Shown here: positions 1 through 4,632 of the stretch, one piece after another
How positions within the stretch are numbered: position 1 is the first letter of the stretch
Layout: each line of letters begins with the position of its first letter
Assembly (NCBI GenBank): GCA_947454665.1
Contig: CANGMU010000178.1
Location: 1-5,175, forward strand
Reading direction: 5' to 3'
Length of the DNA: 5,175 nt
Source: Pseudomonadota bacterium
GTDB taxonomy: Bacteria > Pseudomonadota > Gammaproteobacteria > Steroidobacterales > Steroidobacteraceae
The notes under the pieces: model-generated
Database searches by the model: none
What the model was told of the DNA's origin: nothing
Seen by the model: only the letters and a program-made list of their open reading frames with translations
Position numbers and translations under genes: made by a program

Positions 1-849
1 AGCGAATATCGCTATCGCAACGCCGTCGTGCCGCGCAACGCGCTGTTCGTGACGATCAGCCAGTCCGGCGAGACCGCCGACACGCTGGCCGCGCTGCGGC
101 TGGCGAAGCAGGGCGGATACCTCGCCACGCTGGCCATCTGCAACGTGCCGGAAAGCTCGCTGGTCCGTGAGTCGGATCTCGTCATGCTGACGCGCGCCGG
201 TCCCGAGATCGGTGTGGCCTCGACCAAGGCCTTCACGACACAGATCACCGCGCTGTCGCTGCTCGTGATCGCGCTGGCCAAGAGCCACGGTTCGGATGCG
301 GAACGCGAGCGCATGCTGGTGCAGCGACTCATCGAGCTGCCCGGCATCATCGAAAAGACCCTGGTGCTGGATCCGATCATCCAGGAACTCGCCAAGCGCT
401 TCGTGGACAAGCACCACGCGCTGTTCCTCGGACGTGGCGCGCTGCACCCGATCGCGATGGAAGGCGCGCTGAAGCTGAAGGAAATCTCGTACATCCACGC
501 CGAGGCCTATGCGGCCGGCGAGCTGAAGCACGGCCCGCTCGCGCTCGTCGACGAAGACATGCCCGTCATCGCCGTCGCGCCGAACAACGACCTGCTCGAG
601 AAGCTGAAGTCGAACCTCATGGAAGTGCGCGCGCGTGGCGGCGAGCTCTATGTGTTCGCGGATCCGGAGGCCGGCATCGAGCCCTCGGAGGGCGTGCACG
701 TCATCCACCTGCCGAAGCACGTCAGCTATTTCCAGGCGCCGGTTGTCTACACGATCCCGCTGCAGCTGCTGTCCTATCACGTGGCCATCCTGCGCGGCAC
801 GGACGTGGACCAGCCCCGCAATCTCGCGAAGAGCGTCACGGTGGAATAG
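1..849 (+). CDS. glmS: Glutamine--fructose-6-phosphate aminotransferase (isomerising), C-terminal part; 5' end outside window
   Basis: GlmS makes glucosamine-6-phosphate from fructose-6-phosphate and glutamine in the cytoplasm, the first committed step to UDP-GlcNAc for peptidoglycan and LPS. The 282 codons seen, read from base 1, cover the tandem SIS (sugar isomerase) domains; the N-terminal glutaminase domain lies off the left edge. The sugar-phosphate loop SQSGET is at 58-75. The catalytic pair matching E. coli Glu488 and His504 is present in KLKEIS (Glu at 481-483) and ELKHGP (His at 529-531). The end, DQPRNLAKSVTVE, is the hallmark GlmS tail carrying the catalytic lysine. From memory the alignment with E. 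coli GlmS needs only a one-residue insertion, near YVFADPEAG...APVVYT, so the gene looks intact here. The stop TAG is at 847-849. The first ATG/GTG in the window is not the true start. The identification is very secure. Confidence 0.98.
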   Translation, partial: SEYRYRNAVVPRNALFVTISQSGETADTLAALRLAKQGGYLATLAICNVPESSLVRESDLVMLTRAGPEIGVASTKAFTTQITALSLLVIALAKSHGSDAERERMLVQRLIELPGIIEKTLVLDPIIQELAKRFVDKHHALFLGRGALHPIAMEGALKLKEISYIHAEAYAAGELKHGPLALVDEDMPVIAVAPNNDLLEKLKSNLMEVRARGGELYVFADPEAGIEPSEGVHVIHLPKHVSYFQAPVVYTIPLQLLSYHVAILRGTDVDQPRNLAKSVTVE

Positions 850-857
850 TTTTGCTA

Positions 858-886
858 GGGGGTACGGACGGTGAATGTCCGCCCCC
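858..886 (+). terminator. GC-rich hairpin just after glmS, probable transcript end
   Basis: Nine bases after the glmS stop codon, GGGGG (858-862) and CGGAC (865-869) pair with GTCCG (877-881) and CCCCC (882-886). This gives a 10-bp stem with a 2-nt bulge (TA) and a 7-nt loop. The position fits a glmS terminator or a 3' stabilising stem. There is no T-run after it (GTTCTC follows), so it is not a classical intrinsic terminator. It may act with Rho or only protect the mRNA 3' end. Confidence 0.45.
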
Positions 887-1020
887 GTTCTCGCCCCACT
901 ACGACCCTGTCGTGTTCCTGGGCGATGCCGAGCTCAATCCAGGCTGCGTCAGCTTCACTGCGCTACTGCGTACCCAGCGCGAATCGATGCGGCATTAGGT
1001 CCGAACGGGCCCGCTTGATC

Positions 1021-1052
1021 AGAACAAAAGCGGGACGTTCTCTGCGTCCCGC
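1021..1052 (-). terminator. Intrinsic terminator of the DUF6152-type gene
   Basis: GCGGGACG (1030-1037) and CGTCCCGC (1045-1052) form a perfect 8-bp, GC-rich stem with a 7-nt loop. Read on the minus strand it is followed directly by TTTTGTTCT (1029 down to 1021). It begins 15 nt after the stop codon of the minus-strand gene that ends at 1068. Stem, loop and U-tract all fit a Rho-independent terminator. It faces the glmS transcript from the other side. The stretch 887-1020 between the two hairpins shows no recognisable gene. Confidence 0.85.
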
Positions 1053-1067
1053 ACCCACCACCAACGC

Positions 1068-1463
1068 TTACTTCGTATCCACCGGCGCGCTGGACCAGAC
1101 CTTCTCGCCCGTCTCGGCACGGACCACGGATGATCCGTTGACCGTTCGCGTGCCGTTGCGTGCGCCATAGCCGGTGACCGTCAGCTTGTCGCCCGGCTTG
1201 ACGGTCTTCGGCGACATTCCGGAACGCACCAGGCCGGCGACGCCGAGCAGCTCCACGGACCACTCCACGGTCTGGCCCTGGGCATCGGTTTCCGTCAGGT
1301 GCAGCCACGCATGCGGGTTCGTCCACTCGATCGTCTTGACGGTACCGGTCAGTGTGACGGGCTTGCCGACATCGAACTCGGCTGAAAACGAATGATGGGA
1401 CGAGGCCTGGGTGGCGACGAAAAGCGCCAGGAGGCTGGTGGCGAAGGCCAGGGTCTTGCGCAT
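1068..1463 (-). CDS. Small exported DUF6152-type protein, function unknown
   Basis: This 131-residue protein has a clear signal peptide: MRK, a hydrophobic stretch (LAFATSLLALFVA), and a likely signal-peptidase I site after TQA (residues 18-20). The mature part opens with SSHHSFSAEFD, typical of DUF6152 proteins, which usually start with a His-His-Ser-Phe element after the signal. It then has VTLTGTVKTIEWTNPHAW (about 37-53) and ends with GYGARNGTRTVNGSSVV (99-114), a short beta-rich domain of about 110 residues. The ATG at 1463-1461 was chosen over an in-frame ATG 48 nt upstream because the signal peptide starts there and GGAG lies at 1474-1471 with a 7-nt spacer. The family has no established biochemical role; a periplasmic location is inferred. 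It is divergent from the exported protein starting at 1551, a pairing I associate with this family, so a shared role is plausible but unproven. Confidence 0.9.
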   Translation of the reverse strand: MRKTLAFATSLLALFVATQASSHHSFSAEFDVGKPVTLTGTVKTIEWTNPHAWLHLTETDAQGQTVEWSVELLGVAGLVRSGMSPKTVKPGDKLTVTGYGARNGTRTVNGSSVVRAETGEKVWSSAPVDTK

Positions 1464-1492
1464 GGGCTTTCTCCGGTCAGGTACGGAAAGTC

Positions 1493-1520
1493 TTGTTTTG
1501 AAGGCAATCAATTTTATAGT
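1493..1520 (+). promoter_or_regulatory. Putative sigma70-type promoter for the 1551 gene, in a divergent promoter region
   Basis: TTGTTT (1493-1498) and TATAGT (1515-1520) are separated by 16 nt and would start transcription near 1527, about 24 nt before the ATG at 1551. This is the AT-richest part of the 87-bp gap between two divergent genes. On the other strand TATAAA (1518-1513) could be the -10 box of the DUF6152-type gene, but I see no good -35 partner for it. The two -10 candidates overlap, so the genes may compete for polymerase. The prediction rests on motif match and position only. Confidence 0.45.
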
Positions 1521-1550
1521 ACGTCACGAAAAAGAACGGCGGGGGGCGAT

Positions 1551-2630
1551 ATGGCTTTGAGACTCACGACCTTCATGCTGCTGCTGGTTGCGACCAGCGC
1601 ACAGGCGCAGTGGTTTGACTGGGCAACGCCCCGGGCGCCGCGCACGGCCGATGGCCGCGCTGCGATGACCGCCCCGGCGCCGCGACTGCCGGGTGGCAGG
1701 ATGGACATGTCGGGGGTCTGGGTGCCCAAGGATGCGAGGGGCACCTTGTTCGAACCCAGCAAGATCCAGGCTTGGGCGCTTGCCGCGATGCGCAAGCAGG
1801 AAGACTCGTTCTACAAGAACGACCCGCGCTTCCATTGTCTGCCTGCGGGCCCGAGCTCCTACCCGGCGGGCCCGTCCGTCGGGGGTCAGCGGCGGATCGT
1901 GCAGCACGCCGATTACATCGCCATCCTCAATCCCGACATGACCTACCGGCAGGTCTTCATGGATGGCCGCAAGCTCGAAGACGAGCCCCTGCTGCCCACG
2001 TGGATGGGCTATTCCGCGGGCCACTTCGTCGGTGATGTGCTGGTGATCGAGAGCAATGGCTACAACGACAAGACCTGGCTGACCCGCGAAGGCTTGCCCC
2101 ACACCGACAAGCTGCGCATCACCGAGCGCTATACGCGCAAGGACTTCGGCCATATCACGCTCGAAGTCACCTACGACGATCCCGGCACGTTCACCGAGCC
2201 CGTGCAAGCAACCATCGACATGGTGAATGAGCCGGACAACGGCCTGCTGGAGATCATCTGCAACGAATCCGAGACGGGACAGAAGCACTACAGCGGGGAG
2301 CTTTCGCAGGCTGACGCGGGCGCACCGAAGGTGGCGCCGGAAACGCTGCAGAAGTATGTCGGCACCTACAAGGGCAACTGGCTGCGCAGCCCGATCACGA
2401 CGGTCTTCACGGTGAGGGACGGCGCGCTGGTCCTGACCCGGACGCCTCGCTATTCCGATACCGGCGGCAACACGGACTCCGCGGAGTATCGGCTGGTTCC
2501 GCGGTCGGATACGGCCTTCGACTGCAGCTGTGGCCTCGGTTTCACGTTCAAGCTGGGCGCCGATGGACGGGCCAGCGAGGTGTCAGAGGTCCACGTGTCC
2601 GGTGCCTGGCCGTTCAAGCGCGTGCCTTGA
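1551..2630 (+). CDS. Exported protein of unknown function with a C-terminal DUF3471-like domain
   Basis: This is a 359-residue protein. Residues 1-19 form a signal peptide (MALRLTTFMLLLVATSAQA), with signal-peptidase I cleavage expected after AQA. The ATG at 1551 is taken because the signal starts there; the frame is open further upstream but that part is not protein-like. A G-rich stretch (1541-1546) is a weak Shine-Dalgarno. MDMSGVWVP (51-59), a CLPAGP element (96-101), QVFMDGRKLEDE (134-145), PTWMGYSAGHFVGDVLVIES (149-168), YNDKTWL (171-177) and LRITERYTRKDFGH (188-201) match a widespread set of exported proteins annotated as hypothetical in Acidobacteria and Gammaproteobacteria. Residues 263-359 (LQKYVGTYKGNW, then VFTVRDGALVLTR) look like the beta-rich DUF3471-type domain found at the end of serine hydrolases. 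No catalytic motif is evident. The periplasmic location is firm; the function is unknown. Confidence 0.9.
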   Translation: MALRLTTFMLLLVATSAQAQWFDWATPRAPRTADGRAAMTAPAPRLPGGRMDMSGVWVPKDARGTLFEPSKIQAWALAAMRKQEDSFYKNDPRFHCLPAGPSSYPAGPSVGGQRRIVQHADYIAILNPDMTYRQVFMDGRKLEDEPLLPTWMGYSAGHFVGDVLVIESNGYNDKTWLTREGLPHTDKLRITERYTRKDFGHITLEVTYDDPGTFTEPVQATIDMVNEPDNGLLEIICNESETGQKHYSGELSQADAGAPKVAPETLQKYVGTYKGNWLRSPITTVFTVRDGALVLTRTPRYSDTGGNTDSAEYRLVPRSDTAFDCSCGLGFTFKLGADGRASEVSEVHVSGAWPFKRVP

Positions 2631-3426
2631 TCCGCCAGACATGAAGCCGGCTGCCGCGCGCGTCATCGACGTCGATGACGCGGTCCGCGGGCACGCCGGG
2701 GACGATGAAGCTGTTGCTCACCAGCAGCGCGCCGGCCTTCATCTCGCGGCTGGCCTTGTCCCACAGGGCCGGCATCGGCACGGGCGACAGGAACACATAG
2801 ACGACATCCGCGTCGGTGATGTCCACGTTCCAGAGGCTTGCCCGTTGCAGTTGGGCGTTGGGTAATCCGGAGACACGCGCCCGGCACCAACCCAGCAAGG
2901 CAGGCAGCGGTGCCAGCTCCACGCCGAGGAAGTGGCCATCCGGCCGCGCACGTGCGAGCGACAGCACCACGCCCCCCAGCCCGCAGCCCAGGTCGATGAA
3001 TGACAGTCGGCGTCCATCAGGCATCGCCTGTGTGTCCGGCAACAACTCAAGCAGCGCTGCGCGCACTTTGGGGCCTGCAAGGTAAAGCGGCACGCGCGTG
3101 CTGAACGTGCTCCAGTACACGAGCAGCAGAATCGCGAACAAGGCCAGATACCAGGCAGCACCGAGCTCGAGCGCGAGCAGCTGCACGAACAGCAGGGGCA
3201 GCAGCACGAGGAAGGCCGACCACCAGCGCTCGAGCCCCAGACCCCGACCGAGCAGCGCTGAGCACGCACCCACCCAAGTCGCCAGCACCCAGCCGGGCAG
3301 CGTGGCGATGACGTCCTGCGCAGCAGGCAAGACCCACGTGAGCCCGCGCAGGAGACCCACCGCGACCACGAGGCCGGCCAGCAGGGCCAGCAGGGCACGC
3401 AGGATTGGGGGGCAGCGTAGCAACAC
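2614..3426 (-). CDS. Membrane-anchored class I SAM-dependent methyltransferase
   Basis: This 270-residue protein is predicted from the GTG at 3426-3424. Hydrophobic segments lie at about 8-33, 44-61, 68-88 and 90-108, giving up to four membrane helices. A cytosolic Rossmann methyltransferase domain follows. FIDLGCGLGG (143-152) is motif I, which binds S-adenosylmethionine, and the acidic Glu170 in FLGVEL ends strand beta2. DADVVYVFLSPVPMPAL (205-221) sits where motif IV is expected. A membrane anchor followed by DLGCG and a W-x-VDI-x-x-DVVY segment recalls FAM173-type lysine methyltransferases, but the substrate cannot be told from sequence. The open frame extends upstream through vapC, but that part is non-protein-like antisense-style sequence, so a start just after vapC is preferred; TTG at 3423-3421 is an alternative. 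No Shine-Dalgarno precedes it, so translation is probably coupled to vapC. Its last 17 bases overlap the convergent gene ending at 2630. Confidence 0.87.
   Translation of the reverse strand: MLLRCPPILRALLALLAGLVVAVGLLRGLTWVLPAAQDVIATLPGWVLATWVGACSALLGRGLGLERWWSAFLVLLPLLFVQLLALELGAAWYLALFAILLLVYWSTFSTRVPLYLAGPKVRAALLELLPDTQAMPDGRRLSFIDLGCGLGGVVLSLARARPDGHFLGVELAPLPALLGWCRARVSGLPNAQLQRASLWNVDITDADVVYVFLSPVPMPALWDKASREMKAGALLVSNSFIVPGVPADRVIDVDDARGSRLHVWRIKARA
2659..2682. repeat. Perfect 24-bp palindrome in the methyltransferase 3' end
   Basis: CGCGTCATCGAC (2659-2670) is followed with no spacer by its exact reverse complement (2671-2682). A smaller palindrome, CGCGG-T-CCGCG (2679-2689), overlaps its right end. 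It encodes the Arg-Val-Ile-Asp-Val-Asp-Asp-Ala stretch near the methyltransferase C-terminus and lies about 30 bp past the stop of the convergent gene. Neither side has a T-run, so it is not an intrinsic terminator. Its role, if any, is unknown. Confidence 0.8.
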
Positions 3427-3428
3427 GC

Positions 3429-3815
3429 TCAGGGCCGTTCGACTCGCAAGCCGGTGCGCTTCGCGACCTTGATGAATGCCATGTCGAAAGTCTTCAGCGC
3501 ACCGTGCGCCTTGCTCAAGGCCAGGTGGAAGGCATCGGCAAAGTCGAGGCCGGCCTCGTGCCAGTCGATGACCTGCGCGACGAGCGCTGCGTCGGTGACG
3601 CTCACGTTGCGCAGCCCGCAGAGGCGGCGAAGCGCCAAGCAGACGTCCAGTGGCTTGAGGTCGAAGGCTGCCCGCAGCACCCATTCGGTCTCCAGCAGCA
3701 CGGTGTCCGGGATGAAGATGTCCTCGGTCGCGAAGAGCTTCTGGCTGGCCTTGCCTTGTGCGTCGTCGTCGCGGACCAGCAAGCGCACCAGGACGTTGGT
3801 ATCAACGGCGATCAC
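3429..3815 (-). CDS. vapC: PIN-domain ribonuclease toxin of a VapBC module
   Basis: VapC toxins are Mg-dependent RNases, often cutting tRNA or rRNA, that stop translation when free of their VapB antitoxin. The 128-residue product is the usual length. It starts MIAVDTNVLVRLLVRDD, the classic PIN opening, with catalytic Asp5. LLETEWVLRAAF supplies Glu44, DFADAFHLA supplies Asp91 and Asp94, and KTFDMAF supplies Asp111, so the acidic metal-binding set is complete and the toxin should be active. The GTG at 3815-3813 is chosen as start: GGAGG (3827-3823) lies 7 nt upstream, and homologues begin at this point. An in-frame ATG at 3836 would add seven unconserved residues and place the Shine-Dalgarno inside the gene. 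The start lies 14 nt inside vapB, typical of translational coupling. The methyltransferase follows 2 nt after the stop. Confidence 0.95.
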   Translation of the reverse strand: MIAVDTNVLVRLLVRDDDAQGKASQKLFATEDIFIPDTVLLETEWVLRAAFDLKPLDVCLALRRLCGLRNVSVTDAALVAQVIDWHEAGLDFADAFHLALSKAHGALKTFDMAFIKVAKRTGLRVERP

Positions 3816-4065
3816 GCCACGTCCTCCGGATGTCACGGTTCAAGGCAGCCGCGATTTCCGCGTCGGATTTCGGCTTGACCTTCTTCTTGAGCATACCGGA
3901 AACATCCGACAGCACAGTGGGTGGGAAGGGAGCGTTCGCCTTCAGCATGAGGCCTTCGGCGGTCGCCACCCATGTCAGTTCAAGGCCGGGCTGCCAGTGC
4001 AGCGCATCGCGCAGGGCCTTCGGGATGACGACCTGGCCTTTGCTGGAGAGTTTGGTGGTGTCCAT
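3802..4065 (-). CDS. vapB: AbrB/MazE-fold antitoxin of the VapBC module
   Basis: This is an 87-residue antitoxin. Residues 4-27 (TKLSSKGQVVIPKALRDALHWQPG) are a textbook SpoVT/AbrB swapped-hairpin DNA-binding domain, with the S-S-K-G-Q-V-V-I-P-K core and the basic KALRDAL segment. The C-terminal half (about 46-87), ending in DAEIAAALNRDIRRTWRDRR, should wrap the VapC active site, as in other VapB proteins. VapB neutralises VapC, and the complex normally represses its own promoter. The ATG at 4065-4063 is used because the AbrB domain begins right after it. An upstream in-frame ATG at 4131 would place the putative promoter inside the gene. No convincing Shine-Dalgarno precedes 4065, which is unusual when vapC has a strong one. 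The stop (3804-3802) lies inside vapC. Confidence 0.94.
   Translation of the reverse strand: MDTTKLSSKGQVVIPKALRDALHWQPGLELTWVATAEGLMLKANAPFPPTVLSDVSGMLKKKVKPKSDAEIAAALNRDIRRTWRDRR
3823..3827 (-). promoter_or_regulatory. Ribosome-binding site that fixes the vapC GTG start
   Basis: GGAGG on the minus strand (plus-strand CCTCC at 3823-3827) has a 7-nt spacer to GTG at 3815-3813. It lies inside the 3' end of vapB. This is the best Shine-Dalgarno match in the vapBC unit, and it selects GTG over the upstream ATG at 3836. Confidence 0.8.
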
Positions 4066-4082
4066 GGCGTCGGGCAGCGCAG

Positions 4083-4101
4083 GGTAAGACAACGGTAAGA
4101 C
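4083..4101. repeat. Direct repeat spaced one helical turn, candidate vapBC operator
   Basis: GGTAAGAC occurs at 4083-4090 and again at 4094-4101, a period of 11 bp. Both copies would therefore face the same side of the helix. They cover the predicted vapBC transcription start (about 4096), where a VapBC repressor would be expected to sit. The outer bases AGCG (4077-4080) and CGCT (4104-4107) are also inverted. A binding role is inferred. Confidence 0.4.
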
Positions 4102-4102
4102 C

Positions 4103-4131
4103 ACGCTACGGCCAATGGCAGGGGAAGTCAA
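4103..4131 (-). promoter_or_regulatory. Putative vapBC promoter
   Basis: On the minus strand, TTGACT (4131-4126) and TAGCGT (4108-4103) are spaced by 17 nt. The -35 matches five of six consensus bases; the -10 keeps only the three most conserved positions. Transcription would start near 4096, leaving a leader of about 30 nt before the vapB ATG. An inverted repeat, CGGCCAAT (4109-4116) and ATTGGCCG (4156-4163), brackets the -35 box with a 39-nt gap. Motif evidence only. Confidence 0.45.
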
Positions 4132-4310
4132 AGTCGGCTCCGGAGTGGAACGGGAATTGGCCGAACCTACAGGCGGTGGCTGCTGACTTGCCTGACAGAG
4201 CCGGGATTTCTGGTGGAAGACGCCAGCTAGACGCCTATCTCGCCAGGCCGGCTACCCGAACAATGGCGCTCCGTCTGCCCCGAGCGGCAGGGAATTTTCG
4301 GAACTTCATC

Positions 4311-4331
4311 ATGAGATACAATGTATCGCAT
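4311..4331 (+). promoter_or_regulatory. Palindromic operator over the dinJ-yafQ -10 box
   Basis: A 21-bp palindrome is centred on A4321. The inner arms GATACA (4315-4320) and TGTATC (4322-4327) pair perfectly; after one mismatch (4314/4328) the outer ATG (4311-4313) pairs with CAT (4329-4331). The -10 candidate TACAAT (4317-4322, five of six consensus bases) lies in its centre; the -35 region (about 4294-4300) is weak. The start would be near 4329, 25 nt before the dinJ ATG. A repressor bound here would block polymerase, as expected for autoregulation by a ribbon-helix-helix antitoxin and its toxin complex. Confidence 0.7.
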
Positions 4332-4353
4332 TCAGAACTCCCGAGGATCTGCC

Positions 4354-4632
4354 ATGGCAGCCACTTCCATGATCCACGTCCGCGTGGACGACGACATCAA
4401 GGCGCAGGCCACCGAAACGCTCGCGTCCATGGGTTTGACGGTTTCGGATGCCGTCCGCGTGTTCCTGACGCGCGTCGTGGCCGAAAAGCAGATGCCCTTT
4501 GCCGTGAAAGTGCCGAACCTCGCCAGCCAAGAAGCGATCACCGAAACAGAAGAAATCATCAAGAGCCGAAAGTTCCGCTTCTCCAGGGCTGCGGAACTTT
4601 TCCATGAGCTCGAAAAGGGCGCCGGAAAGTAA
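4354..4632 (+). CDS. dinJ: DinJ/RelB-family ribbon-helix-helix antitoxin
   Basis: This 92-residue antitoxin resembles E. coli DinJ through its N-terminal half. HVRVDDDIKAQATETL (8-23) and MGLTVSDAVRVFLTRVVAEK (26-45) form the ribbon-helix-helix DNA-binding fold, and QMPFAVKVPN (46-55) is the conserved linker that follows. Residues 56-92 are charged and helical and should bind the toxin. The ATG at 4354 is preceded by GAGGA (4343-4347) with a 6-nt spacer. The longer in-frame start at 4321 lies inside the operator and is rejected. It should neutralise the YafQ-type toxin encoded next and repress the promoter carrying the 4311-4331 palindrome. Its last 29 bases overlap yafQ in another frame, and a strong hairpin lies at 4569-4600 inside it. 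The 3' half looks more AT-rich than the neighbouring chromosome-type genes, hinting at transfer. Confidence 0.94.
   Translation: MAATSMIHVRVDDDIKAQATETLASMGLTVSDAVRVFLTRVVAEKQMPFAVKVPNLASQEAITETEEIIKSRKFRFSRAAELFHELEKGAGK
4569..4600 (+). promoter_or_regulatory. mRNA hairpin burying the yafQ ribosome-binding site
   Basis: AAAGTTCCGC (4569-4578) and GCGGAACTTT (4591-4600) are exact reverse complements, giving a perfect 10-bp stem with a 12-nt loop. The only Shine-Dalgarno-like element for the toxin start at 4604, CGGAA (4592-4596), is wholly in the 3' arm. The stem ends 3 nt before that ATG. Ribosomes finishing dinJ would melt it, so the toxin should be translated mainly when the antitoxin is. 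The pairing is seen directly; the regulatory role is inferred. Confidence 0.6.

Noticed and set aside
12..494. 160-residue open frame antisense to glmS
   Set aside because: It is fully antisense to a certain gene, with Ser/Arg-rich low-complexity translation. GC-rich third positions keep such frames open.
887..1020. Possible small gene between glmS and the DUF6152-type gene
   Set aside because: No start with a Shine-Dalgarno and no protein-like frame; open frames here are extensions of antisense shadows.
1524..2288. 254-residue minus-strand open frame across the exported-protein gene
   Set aside because: Opposite to a gene with a signal peptide and family-like motifs; the translation shows no recognisable domain and no Shine-Dalgarno supports it.
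3427..3684. Extended N-terminus of the methyltransferase reaching to 3684
   Set aside because: It would lie wholly within vapC in another frame; the added residues are Arg/Ala-rich and unlike protein, while the natural hydrophobic start is just after vapC.
3454..4098. 214-residue plus-strand open frame over vapBC
   Set aside because: Antisense shadow of two well-identified genes, without domain or start signal.
4132..4310. Possible tRNA or attachment-site remnant between the two toxin-antitoxin modules
   Set aside because: No cloverleaf, no TTCGA-type T-loop and no duplicated boundary was found in the window.
4349..4360. CTGCCATGGCAG palindrome across the dinJ start codon
   Set aside because: A 12-bp palindrome is expected about once per 5 kb by chance; it leaves only a 4-bp stem as RNA and does not cover the Shine-Dalgarno.
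4176..4607. 143-residue plus-strand open frame over the intergenic region and dinJ
   Set aside because: It overlaps the operator and dinJ in another frame and has a low-complexity translation.
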